This document shows, one piece after another, positions 1 through 10,585 of a DNA stretch of 64,000 nucleotides. Positions within the stretch are counted from its first letter, which is position 1; each line of letters starts with the position of its first letter. The notes beneath the pieces are model-generated. The model did no database searches, was not told the DNA's origin, and saw only the letters and a program-made list of their open reading frames with translations. The position numbers and the translations under genes were made by a program. Origin of the DNA: Bactericera cockerelli (lineage: Eukaryota > Arthropoda > Insecta > Hemiptera > Triozidae); the NCBI GenBank assembly GCA_024516035.1, contig CM044955.1, forward strand, positions 39,443,506 to 39,507,505, given 5' to 3'.

Positions 1-188
1 AAAATGAAGGAGATATTGTTCTTGAGCTGGGAATAAATAATTATGGAAAAAGTAAGTTAAAAGCTCTCGGTGCACTTTGCATCAATATTTATTCTGCCTC
101 TGGGGAGGGGGCTCCGCAGTGGAAAGATCACGAATTCATTAATCCACTATTCCAGATTACAATAATATTACTCTCATGACTGTGTACT

Positions 189-348
189 GTCTTTTTCTAC
201 ATTACACTTGGCTAGGTATTAGGGCATAGAGGTTTTTTAATTGGATCAAAATCTCAACATAATATAACTGTCTTTTTCTACATTACACTTGGCTAGGTAT
301 TAAAGCATTGAAATTTTTAATTGGATCAAAATCTCAAAATAACATTTC
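189..348. repeat. Two-copy tandem duplication, 80-bp period
   Basis: Two near-identical copies begin at 189 and 269 with the motif TCTTTTTCTACATTACACTT. They differ by a few substitutions. A short ORF overlaps the second copy (321-515) but it starts with TTG, resembles nothing I know and is not called a gene. Confidence 0.85.
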
Positions 349-815
349 TATGTCCAACACCTGAAGGTTGTAGGAGTAAAAATAGATTCCAATTAAACCT
401 TATCCTTAGTGATGGTGAATATGATTATAATTATCTGGGTGGCACTCTTCCTTTTAGAGAAATAGCTTCTGGAGCTCTGTCTAAGCATTGGAAAACGTCA
501 GAAAAATATAGGTAGGTAGGTAGGTAGCTACCTTTTCTTCTCAACATATACTTTTAACTTTAATTACGTATATTAAAATTCTGTACTCGTGAATTACAAC
601 CGTTTCGATGCTGTAGTAGTCAGTGTAAGTAGGACATTACATATGTATCGGTAAGAATTTGCCAGTTTAAGACTAGAAATTATAATAGAGTAAAAACATA
701 AAATCTAATCTTAAAATAAGTCGAAAAATAGGGATGCAATTCTTACCATCCCAAGGGAAAAGATGGCCACTCCCGCGGCTAAATTTTGCCTAGGCCAATT
801 AATTTGTTTGTTTTG

Positions 816-980
816 TTTTTTTTTTTATGCTTTATTACGGGGACAGAGTACAATGGTAACAGTATAAAATTAAGAAAAAACAAACAAATGACAGAATAAA
901 TAAGTAAAAAAGAAAATAACAATAATGTCCTACCTAAAGGGCGGGGTTATTGCCTGTGGCAATCTCTTCCACCCAACCCT
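816..980 (-). mobile_element. 3' end of a non-LTR retrotransposon (truncated)
   Basis: On the - strand this reads as a LINE 3' terminus: a conserved block containing GGAAGAGATTGCCACAGGCA, then T-rich sequence, an AATAAAGC polyadenylation signal and a poly(A) tract (the T run at 816-826). The same block recurs at 31901-31996, 35344-35518 and 61670-61850, each with a different break point, as expected for 5'-truncated LINE insertions. No coding part is retained. Confidence 0.75.
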
Positions 981-1013
981 TTAATTAAGGTTATACCCAA
1001 CCAATTGATCATC

Positions 1014-1440
1014 TTCTTTGAAATATTATGGACCTCATTTGCATAGATATTATATATCTGTTACCCTAGTGCAAAATTAGACAAGTCATGTAGACACCCT
1101 AGTGCAAAATTAGACAAGTCATGTAGACACCCTAGTGCAAAATTAGACAAGTCATGTAGACACACTAGTGCAAAATTAGACAAGTCATGTAGACACCCTA
1201 GTGCAAAATTAGACATTCTGATGTTCTCATTTTCTTTGAAATATTATGGACTCATTTGCATAGATATTATATATCTGTTACCCTAGTGCAAAATTAGACA
1301 TAGAAAAGTCCTGTAGACACCCTAGTGCAAAATTAGACATTCTGATGTTCTCATTTTCTTTGAAATATTATGGACCTCATTTGCATAGATATTATATATC
1401 TGTTACCTGTTACCCTAGTGCAAAATTAGACAAGTCATGT
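1014..1440. repeat. 33-bp minisatellite with higher-order organisation
   Basis: The 33-bp unit starts with CCCTAGTGCAAAATTAGAC and is repeated head to tail from 1063 (starts at 1063, 1096 and onward). It alternates with a longer unit containing TTTGAAATATTATGGA and TATTATATATCTGTTA that appears three times (about 1017, 1235 and 1357), giving a nested tandem structure. Confidence 0.85.
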
Positions 1441-1826
1441 AGAAATATGTTCCACTAGGAGTGCCGCATTTGTTATCAATAACACACAGGCATTCTCCCC
1501 TGGATATAGGTGGTACCTTGTTTCCACTACGCGAGCTGAATATGTAATGTTGTCTTTTTCCACGGTCGCTGAATATCTGATAAAACTTGTATTTGGTCCC
1601 CTTTTTGCAGACAAAGAGAATTGAATGATAATTAGGTATGGATTTGTGTGTATACAACTGTGCACCTCATATTATGTAATATACAGCATGGCTTATAGTA
1701 TAATATAATTAACAGTTAGGTCTGGTATATTCAAGTTTTCTATTAATACATAACCAAACTCATTCAGTAGGTAAATTGTTATTGATTACCCACATTTTTT
1801 TTTAGTAGTCATTTACCTAATCATAA

Positions 1827-2070
1827 TCTCTATATATAAAACAGAAAAAAGGACTACCTACCTACCTACCTATGTTTGTTTGTCCGGAGTTGTTTAGCCA
1901 AAACGGTAAGAGATAGCGAAAAATGACTCAGAATTGACCCCCCTTAAACCATTATCGCTTTGTCCAGAAAAATTATAAAAAGTTCAAAAAGGCATTGCTG
2001 TCCAGCAGTACGGCCATGCCTTAATAAATTTGAAATTTAGTCCCGCTGCAAAGCACGGGCAAACGGCTAG
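1827..2070 (+). mobile_element. Short non-autonomous Helitron
   Basis: The element begins TCTCTATATATAAAAC and ends CTAG, with A before the 5' TC and T after the 3' CTAG, matching Helitron insertion between A and T without target duplication. Near the 3' end CCCG and CGGG arms form a short hairpin. It carries a CTACCTAC run and TTTGTTTG, and no helicase ORF. The same end structure recurs at 5748-6005 and 35275-35642. Confidence 0.75.
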
Positions 2071-2765
2071 TAATACATATAACAAGGTTTCTGTGTGTCG
2101 TGTGAGGCAAAATAATGTAAAAAGGAAAATCACCGGTGTTTTAATAATCATCTAGATTCTATTGGTAATCTTATAGTTTACTTGCATTTTTAGCTGATTT
2201 AAAATATTCACCCTATTCACCCCTCATAACACCATTTACTTTGAAAATATTTTTTAATGGGAAATAATCCTGAATTGAATTTCCCGTCAAGTCAAATCAC
2301 CAGCAAGAAGCTCTGAGAGTTCATTTCAACTTTTTTTTAAATTTAAAATAATTACTTCTGCATGACGAGATTACAGAAAATTCGTTCCCCGTGATATTGA
2401 GCTTCAGAAGAGTTTGGAATCCTCATTCCATAGGCTTCATATTATAGAAGAACTTATTACACCGTCACGCCATATTTATGAGGTATTTTTTTACTGGAAA
2501 TTCCCTCTTTTCCTGAAGAATATTCTTTCTTTTTTAAATTGTTTGGTTTTTTTTCGAAAATATCTCATTGGTGGGGATATTAATTTAAAACAATAATGTC
2601 GTATGATTCCAATCGCAAAAAGATATTCAGCAAATTAGGTAATAAAAGCTACAAAACGAAGAAAGAATAACAATTATGTTTGTATGAATCGAATGCATCC
2701 TATAATTGTTTATAATTTAATGAGAATTATTAATAATACTAGAAATTTCAATGTAATTTTATTAA
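2071..2765. other. Non-coding stretch, nothing recognised
   Basis: AT-rich sequence between the Helitron and the TTAA element. The only ORF (2414-2596) is short and low-complexity, with no splice context that would support it. Confidence 0.5.
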
Positions 2766-3117
2766 CACATTGTGTACGGCGTCATACATATTTGTATGAC
2801 TGTCACACCGCAGAATAGACGGCGTCATTCATATTTGTATGACACGAATCTATGCACAATATAGGCTAAAACGAAGGAGCCAAATGCATGAAAAGAAAAA
2901 AAGAATAGCACCAAATCTATGAAAAGTAATAAAAGAAGAACTTGGTCAAACGGTAGTATTGCTCTAGGGACGGGGCGTCATACACATATGTATGACATTG
3001 ACATAGTAGAAGTCACTTAGAGCGGCGTCATTCAGATGTGTATGACAGTGGAAATCACCGAAATCAGGCACCCGTCCCTAGAGCTACTTTGCATTTTTAT
3101 CCCCCGTACACAATGTG
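2766..3117. mobile_element. TTAA-flanked MITE (piggyBac-like)
   Basis: Perfect 14-bp terminal inverted repeats, CACATTGTGTACGG at 2766-2779 and its complement at 3104-3117, are flanked on both sides by TTAA (2762-2765 and 3118-3121), the target duplication of piggyBac-type transposases. Inside are four imperfect palindromes of the form GTCATxCA...TGTATGAC (about 2781, 2824, 2977 and 3026) and an inner inverted repeat built on CTAGGGACGGG / CCCGTCCCTAG. There is no transposase ORF, so it would depend on an enzyme encoded elsewhere. Confidence 0.88.
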
Positions 3118-3130
3118 TTAAAAGATAAGT

Positions 3131-3600
3131 GTTTCACAGCCTTTTTTTATTTCGTAACCATGAAACAGATACTACTAAGTATTGTAGCTGTAAACACTAG
3201 TGTGTTGTAGCTTACCAATGTCGTAGTGCGCGTGCCTTGTGATATTGCAGAAGTGACATAACATGTTAGAGCTGGGTCAGCAAGAGCTAACCAGCAGGTG
3301 TTCCCGAATTGAGGATCTTCACCACAAACAAAAATGTTAGTTATCATATTTGTGTTATTCACTTTCGTGATATCACAACTACTCAAACTTGCTTTTACTA
3401 AATCACGCTGAAACCGGGACTTGAACCACCGACCTCCAGGTTACAAGTCCGCTGCCTTATCGATCAAGCCACTGAGGTCGGTCACAAACAAAAATGTAAT
3501 TGAATTATTAATACATTTTTTTGTCAGCTCTAGTATTCAAACCTTCCGCATGGAAGCGAATTTCTTACTGAGCTGATTGTGCGCTCATCATACCTTTTTT
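3131..3600 (-). mobile_element. tRNA-derived SINE (family E), split by a second SINE
   Basis: The left part (3131-3322) matches the block at 26222-26400 from TTTCACAGCC onward. The right part (3498-3600) is a degenerate tRNA-like head that aligns with 26400-26490. The two are separated by a younger SINE at 3338-3482 with its 15-bp target duplication. Confidence 0.7.
3338..3482 (-). mobile_element. tRNA-derived SINE (family A) with target duplication
   Basis: Flanked by a perfect 15-bp direct repeat, CACAAACAAAAATGT, at 3323-3337 and 3483-3497. On the - strand the head is tRNA-like, with a box A-like part after TCAGTGGCTTGATCGATAAG and a box B-like GGTTCAAGTCC. The tail contains GTGATATCACGAAAGTGA. 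It lies inside a family E SINE. Other copies are at 22730-22875, 42492-42585, 58992-59128 and 62636-62755. Isotype of the parent tRNA is not resolved; TGT in the anticodon place hints weakly at Thr. Confidence 0.9.
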
Positions 3601-4605
3601 TTTTGACTCTTTCAGTTTTCTCTCAAAACACATACATTTATTAATTTAAGGTTTCGTAAAAAATCGCAGTAATTTCTTTATAATATATGACGGCTTAGCT
3701 AAAACATGCGCGTACTCACACATGCAGACGCACACGCGCTCCCACGCACACACACACAGCACACACCCATCCAGCTCTGAACATAGCTTGCTGATGGAAT
3801 TGGAATGATCTGTCGAAGAAAACGCCAAGGCATGGCCGCACTGGTATGGCTATACGATTAATTTTACCTATGAGTTTAGAGAAGCTTGTAAAGTCGGTAG
3901 GTGACAGTTGGTATTTATATTTGGAAGTGACTTTGACGTTATTAAAACCCAGTGCGTATCCCAAGGGTTAATATTTGTTATCGCTTGTTGGCTTAAAATT
4001 AAATAACATTGTAGGTATCAAGAATTTTATGTGTTCTTATTTTTCGCACATCCCTGTCCCTGTTGTGTGGTGGGTTTTATGATTTTCCCCTTTTATTTCT
4101 CTTTCATTTTATTTCCTGATGCGTGGTGTGTAATGTTCCAATCTCCGGAAACTCAGGAACACATGTTTCCTGGAATAGGACATAAACCTAAAATTAAATC
4201 AAAGATTTTCTTATACTACTTTTTTCTCCTGTGTGAACCGTAAAGCATGAAGAACAAAGTATTTTCATCGAAACATTATATTCATACGAATGGTATTAAA
4301 TAGCTCGGTGCATATTACTTATTGGTACTCTTTGAGATACATATGTAGTAGGTATACTTTGAAAATGAATGCCAAAGGCATTATCACCACCCTTGATCAA
4401 ATTTTGTTTATATTTAATTAATTATACCTTTGGCTGTACCTGTATATAAAAAATTGTAAATAAAGATTGATCTAAATTGTTGAATAATTGTTGGAATGTT
4501 AAAACCAATATTATTGAAGAGTATGTATATGTAATATGTATACCTAATATTTTAATGTCAGGCATTCTACTATTGAATTAACACAAGTAAACCAAAATAG
4601 TATGC
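3601..4605. other. Non-coding stretch
   Basis: Contains a CA-rich tract (about 3720-3768) and AT-rich unique-looking DNA. Overlapping short ORFs on the - strand here derive from the CA-rich tract and have no recognisable domain. Confidence 0.5.
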
Positions 4606-5200
4606 AAATTATGGACACAATACCTGGTGATTGTTTCACATTGTATAAACGTGGCAACTTTGAGATTTTATTCTAAATCCTTTTTATCTCCAAAACCGCT
4701 TAACCGAATTTCATCAAATTAGTTTTATAATAATGGTAAAATACCAATTCTACAAAAAATTCTGTATCGGCAAGCCATAGACCTTATTTTTGCACTTAAA
4801 TTTTTAGACTTTCTTAAATATCAGAGATAATTCAAAAACGAGATATAATTGTTTAAGTAAGTGGTCAGAACCGCTCGTGCAATATTCATAAATATTTAAA
4901 ATGTGAACATCTACAGATTGTCTCCCATATGTTTACGAAATTTGGTTAAAATCAGTAGTTTCTGAGATTTGCGCGTTATATGGAATGTATGTAACAGACC
5001 AACAGATAGGTTAAGTTAAGGTATACTAAATTAAGCTAATACATATAAAGTGATCATGGCACATCCACTGTTCTAGAACATTGCGCAATGCATAATTGAT
5101 TATTTTCACGGCGTTTACAATTATTTTTTTTCTCTCATTTTATTATCTTCGTCAGGGTTGCACACAACAATATGTGGTACAATTTATGAAGTTATTGGTC
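4606..5200 (+). repeat. Interspersed repeat, two recognisable modules
   Basis: The first module (4606-4700, with GATTGTTTCACATTGTATA) recurs inverted at 15905-16010. The second (about 5018-5200, with ACATTGCGCAATGCATAAT and CATCAGGGTTGCA-like sequence) recurs direct at 55793-55985. Phrases such as ACCGAATTTCATCAAATTAG and CCAAATTTTG in this and the 6440-6760 stretch resemble internal sequence of insect non-autonomous elements. No termini could be defined. Confidence 0.6.
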
Positions 5201-5747
5201 ACTCTCGTGGTTCAATACCCTGGGAAATAAATCTCCAGTTGCTGCTATGCATCCTGCTGGTAGTAAATATTTCGGAGAATATTATCGCTGTTTCGTGTCT
5301 TCAATGCAATATTGTTAACTGATACTTTTCTACAGGTATAAATAATACCATTTTCTGAAAGTATTCTCTTCTCTTGTAGCTTTCGGAAAGATAGTAGGGG
5401 GTGTTAAAAATGTGCGGGGCGAAGAGATACGTAATAAAGCTCGAAATAACTATATGATTTCATTACATTGGCATCACCATAAACAAGTATACACATATTA
5501 TTATGAAAGTAACCCATATTGGATTTCTAAGGATGTAGTGTATATTTTGTTTCCGATGCCATATCTATATTGTGTATCTGACTAGTGGATATTACCTTCT
5601 CACTACCACGAGTCAAATGTCTTCGCCCGTGCTCAGCCTTGCGTGATGAAATATTTAAATCTGGTAAAAATAGAAGGATAGTGATGCGGTATCTTTGTGT
5701 TAGTTATGTCACAAGTGTTAATATAGTGGATAAGATCAGCACTTACA

Positions 5748-6005
5748 TCTATACTTATAAAAGAGAGTTTCACTCACTGACTGACTGACTCACTCACTGA
5801 CTGACTGACTCACTCACTGATTCATCACTGTTTCTCCGAACTCGTAAGTCCTAGGAAGCTGAAATTTGGTAGGTAGCTTTGTCTTATAGTCTAGATGTGC
5901 AGTAAATGCCCACTACAACACCTGCCATTGGAGAAAAAGGATTTTTTGCTTTCAACGCTATTTCTCCACATGCCCCGGCTCACAAAGCGGGCGACAGCAT
6001 GCTAG
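5748..6005 (+). mobile_element. Short non-autonomous Helitron with GACT repeats
   Basis: Starts TCTATACTTATAAAAGAG after an A and ends CTAG before a T. The 3' end has the hairpin-forming CCCGGCTCACAAAGCGGG followed by GCGACAGCATG. The 5' part holds a CACTGACTGACT array (5769-5820). It is related to the - strand copy at 35275-35642, sharing AGCTGAAATTTGGTAGGTAG-like sequence. Confidence 0.8.
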
Positions 6006-8001
6006 TATTATATAAATACTCGAAAAAGTTACCGCTACAGGACGACAGCAACTGAATTTTCTTTACTGATACTAGAACTAGAGGACACAAAAATAAAAAT
6101 TACAGGGTTCTAAAATTGCCACCCCGTTTGGGTTCTATCCCACCCGGATCTCCAAATCAGTCTACTCTCTACGCTCTTAATGAGTAAGGTAAGGCGATAT
6201 GCCGAGGTGTGAACACTGAACACGCAGGGGCTGTCATAAATATAAAGCAACGTGCATTTTTTCAGTCAAAAGGAAGCTCAATAGGCTGTACATAATATTA
6301 TTAAATAAATCTTCCGAGAATATCTTATGTTTGATATCAGAAGTTTTCTGTTCGTTTTGTAAGAAAAAGCACGTTAACAATTTTCTTCACATTTCTGGAC
6401 CTTTTATAACCTCCTAAACAACTTTGGTTTTGTGTCAGTGTGTTAAATACGTACATTCCTTGTAACGCCAAATCTCGGAAAATACTGAACAGATTTCAAC
6501 CAAATTTTGTACTCATATAGGAGACGCATTACAGATGGGCCACTTATTCGCGTATATCTCGTGAACCACAGACATAGATTTTGTATGTTTATGGGTATTA
6601 GTGTTTTACATGGTATTTAAAGAAACTATGATTGAGTTCTGATATTCTAGAAAATCCGAAATTTTGGACAAAAAAGTGCAAAAATTAGGTCTTCAACTTA
6701 CCGATACAGAATTTTCTGTAAAATCTATAAACCCCTAAAAACAACATTTAACATCGTATATTTAATTCGTATTCTGCATATTATTTCGTTTGGAAGAATC
6801 TTTAGGTTCGGTAAGAACTTCGAACAGTGAACAACACAAAGTTTGGGGACAGATTTGAAGTTGAGATATTTTTTCTTTCAAAGTTATTGACATTGTCAGA
6901 GTTCTTGTTCGGAATATATTTCCCATATGTCTAATGGGCCAGAGTCACGAGATGCTATGGACTATCCCAGGCAATGGATTGATTATTTTCTTCTTTGAAT
7001 TCATCCTTTTTGCTTCAACTCTCGATTGTCCTACTTTCCCAATAATTTGTAGCTATGAACATGAACAACTCCTCATTGCTCGGTCGTGGAAATATATTCT
7101 AGAAATACAAAAGTAATTTAAGACATTGCTTTATTTTCTGATATGTCGCAAAGGATCTCCTATTTTTTGGCCATAATTTTACAAAGCTCAATTGAAGTAA
7201 AAAATGGTACCTAAGTTTGAAAAAAAAAAATAATATACCTAAGTAATCGAAATACCTATGTATATTATTATAATGGTATGACGTTATTGAATTTCTTAGC
7301 ATTCAAGCGGCGCGCGGCGTTTTGAAAGTTCTAGATATATATTTGATCTTAATCTGTAGATAATACCTGTGAAAAGAACGGCGGGCTGTTTGAAAAAATA
7401 TACATATCTAGAACATTCTTTTTCTAACTTCCTAAAATAAAATCAAACACCTCGGCCAAGGTGTGAAGAACGCCTATACAAATAAAGAGACATTAAAATA
7501 TTCAGACAAAATTAATTGTTAACTGAAGTTTCCTTTATATTTCTCTGCATTCATTCATGGATTGCATCTTCGTAGCCGAAAGTTGCATCAGTTAATATTT
7601 AAATATAACATTTCTCCATTATTATCTCTGTTCCACTAATCTCTTGCATTCTCCATAATATGTTCTTATGTTCGCCCACTCCTTGATCGCATCAGATCAT
7701 TTCCTTCTCTGCCATTCTCTGTCGTGGGTGCCAGTAATATTCAACAACCATTCTCCGCTTGAACCTCTCATAATATGACCTTAACAAGCCATTTTCTTTG
7801 TTTTGATTCTAGAGAGTAAGTCAAATGAACTCTTTCCTAAGCAAAACAAATTGAACTTTAACAAATAAAAGCTGAGAAACAGTCACCAGGACTATTATTT
7901 ACAAATATACATGTGGGCATCGGGGAGGAGAGCTTAAGATCATCTAAGTAGTTAAGGTAGTACTTAGGGCGTTTTTCCTCATTTTCATCCTGTATGGAGC
8001 T
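6006..8001. other. Long non-coding stretch
   Basis: AT-rich DNA without a supportable gene. Part of it (6440-6760) is an old repeat related to 4680-5000 (shared ACAGAATTTTCTGTA / TTCTGTATCGGCAAG motifs in opposite orientation). ORFs at 6934-7116 and 7099-7302 are short, overlap each other on opposite strands and look like chance. Confidence 0.5.
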
Positions 8002-8262
8002 AGCCTCCGTGGCGTAACGGTTATGACTACTGCCCATAGTCCAGAGATCTCGAGTTCGACTCCCGATTGGGGCAGACTTTTCTTCGAAAAGTCTGTCCCC
8101 TCCAAACACGTGAGGCTGTCATCTCCGGCCCTACCCAGGCTGGGTTAGGTTAATGTGGGAAGCTGGTACGATTTCCAGCGAATAAATCAAATAGAATTGC
8201 TGGCGTTGGCGATAGAAAGGGCATCCAGCCGTAAAAAAAATGTGCCACAACCAACCAACCAA
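8002..8262 (+). mobile_element. tRNA-derived SINE (family B), near full length
   Basis: The head GCCTCCGTGGCGTAACGG plus box B GAGTTCGACTCCC is tRNA-like. It is followed by a body with ACACGTGAGGCTG, CTACCCAGGCTGGGT and a 3' part with ATCCAGCCGTAAAAAA. Copies or fragments occur at 16114 (+), 32005 (+), 34205 (+), 38752 (-), 41500 (-), 57672 (-) and 59650 (-), making this the commonest SINE in the window. ORFs across it are not host genes. Confidence 0.85.
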
Positions 8263-8573
8263 CCATGAGGTTAAACAATGACGACCATAGGTAGAATTGG
8301 GAAAAGGCAAAGTGAAAGAAGAAGGGTAAAATGGAGGGTAAAACGAATAGAGGGTAAAAACCTCGTCCTGACTATCGAATTTGAATCTCAAAGCCGACAA
8401 AGACATTGTCATCAAATTAGTTTTCAGTACTTTATAAGGGACATTCTCCTGCGCGCTCAGGTTTATCCATGCAGCGCACTTATACTTGAATCGGAAGAAC
8501 TGTATCATTTGTATCACCTCTCGTGCGTCAGAGGGTAGGTAAACTCATCGGTCGTCTTCTGGAAATATTTAAA

Positions 8574-8998
8574 ATCCCCCAAAAACACTTCGTGTAAAAA
8601 TAGTCGTCAAGTGTTGGAATAGTTAAAAAGAACTGATATCAAAAACGTCAATTTTCTATGTGTTCAAGGAATTATTTTTCACGTAATTAGTCACACAACA
8701 AAATAATACTCTTGAAAGAACCATGTTGTATAGTTACAGAACCACGTGCTTGACTACTGCACACTGTTTTGTTCTGAAATTTATGTGTAGTAATCTGCTA
8801 ACAAACAGTGTGCAGTAGTCAAGGACGTGGTTCTGTAACTATACAACATGGTTCTTTCAAGAGTATTATTTTGTTGTGTGACTAATTACGTGAAAAATAA
8901 TTCCTTGAGCACATAGAAAATTGACGTTTTTGATATCAGTTCTTTTTAACTATTCCAACACTTGACGACTATTTTTACACGAAGTGTTTTTGGGGGAT
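8574..8998. mobile_element. Large palindromic (foldback) element, copy 1
   Basis: Two arms of about 200 bp, 8574-8773 and 8800-8998, are almost perfect inverted copies around a 26-bp spacer. The outer ends are ATCCCCCAAAAACACTTCGT and its complement. The same terminal type occurs at 30460-30952 and 52219-53204. No ORF. The sequence just outside the right arm (ATATCACTACTTTTTGAT) is also shared with the copy at 30460-30952, so the two belong to one larger repeat. Superfamily unknown. Confidence 0.9.
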
Positions 8999-9239
8999 AT
9001 CACTACTTTTTGATTTAATTGATTTTCCTCAATCAGTGATGCAAAAATGGCGTAAATCGACTTACACCCTTTTTCCATCAAGCCCCGCAAACAAAAAAGA
9101 AACTTTAGAAAGATGCTGAGAGAAAATTTTATAGTACTTTCTGAAGAGAGGAGAAATCTTGAGATAACAAGTGTGATCCTTATTGAGTGGCACTAGATAG
9201 CGCTCAGCAATTTTGTTGATCTTTTCAAATTTTGAAACC

Positions 9240-10085
9240 CACTGCTAGATTCATTAACAGAAAAGTACCGAGTATTTCATAGAACCGGTACTTCAGTAAT
9301 CGATTACATAAAAGTACTGAGTATTTACCGAGGTTCTTTTGTACTTGGTTTTTGAGATTCTGCGAGCGGATGTAAATGGAATAGTGGATTCGAGTAATCA
9401 CTCAAGAACCAAGTACAAAAGCACCGTACACTAACTAAATCTCACAATTTTGCATTCAGAATGTTTACAGGAGACGAATCTCGATTCACAAAATTTGTTG
9501 GGTGTTTTAGTTTCAAGTGTTTCAATAGATTAGAAGCTCCACCTCCTATTTTATAACCTGAATTAAATAATGTACATTTCCCTAAACCGTCCAATTGTTT
9601 GACAAAGAAGTTTCAAATAGAAGACTTGGTTCTACGAGACAAAAAGAAAAATATTAGGACACCGACAGCCTGAATATTATTCATAGATAATATCGGAATA
9701 ATGAAGTACCTCTCTCTGCTGTACCCAGTTCTAGAGATGGGTATTTGGGTATTATTGTAATACCGATTATTTCATAGAACCGGTACCCGGTATGGTACCC
9801 GGCCCCGGCGTGTAATACCAAGTATTTAATAAAAACGGTACTCGGTCCCAGTGTGTAGTACCGAGTATTTCATAAAATCGGTACCCAGTACGGTATGCGG
9901 ATCCAGTGTGTTATACCGTCACCAGTGTTGTACCCGGTACGGGTACAGGTACCTAGCAAAATTTTGTACCCGGTATGGGTACGGGTACCTGATTTTATTA
10001 TGTAACCGGTGCGGGTACTTTTGTAAATGTACCCGGTATTTTTTTGGGTACTTTTCGGGTACGTTATCCTTCTCTATAGTAAGTA
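9240..10085. repeat. GTACC-rich degenerate tandem repeats, hAT-like end
   Basis: Variations of GAACCGGTACCCGGTA recur through this stretch. From 9732 the sequence begins TAGAGATGGGTA, the end seen at both termini of the related block 31059-31539. A preceding block (9240-9440) has its own inverted pair around GAACCAAGTACAAAAG. The 84-codon ORF at 9851-10105 is a translation of the repeats. Confidence 0.7.
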
Positions 10086-10230
10086 TAGTAATAAGATTTG
10101 TCTAAATTATTTTAACTGTGGAGGACAAAGTCTTGTCATTAGAATACCACCTAACAACCAAACTAAATAAATTACCAAATTGATGGTTAGCCTTTAATGA
10201 GGTCTTGAACTCCAAGTTCCAGGTTAAAAG

Positions 10231-10232
10231 TC

Positions 10233-10264
<32 letters not shown>
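10231..10264 (-). repeat. (TAC)n microsatellite tail of the LINE
   Basis: A TAG trinucleotide run on the + strand (TAC or ACT on the - strand) lies exactly where the 3' end of the - strand retrotransposon should be. Many non-LTR elements end in a short simple repeat instead of poly(A), so this is read as the 3' tail. Confidence 0.75.
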
Positions 10265-10585
10265 AAAATATTTGTATTTATTTGTATAAAATAATTACAA
10301 GGGTTGACAACGTAAATACTTACACATTAAAAGAAAAACAAATAACAAAATTAAGCCTTATCTGCAAAAAAATATCATATAAGTACATAAATAAAACTAA
10401 AAAAACCAAATTCTTAACAAAATGACTAATATAACGTCTTAACAATTTGTATGATACACACTTTTTTAATCATCAAAAAAGTATCTCTAATCAGTATACT
10501 TATCAGTATAATTAAACATAAACTCGTATACTCGTAAACAGAATAAACAGAAAGCTAACGTAGCTAACGTACACAGCAAATATAC

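Noticed and set aside
321..515. 64-codon ORF on the + strand
   Set aside because: TTG start, lies over a tandem duplication, no recognisable family.
3427..3482. tRNA gene
   Set aside because: Head of a SINE with target duplications; acceptor stem does not pair, and the same sequence recurs with the SINE body attached.
9851..10105. 84-codon tyrosine/cysteine-rich ORF
   Set aside because: Reads through GTACC repeats; not preserved in the related block at 31059-31539.
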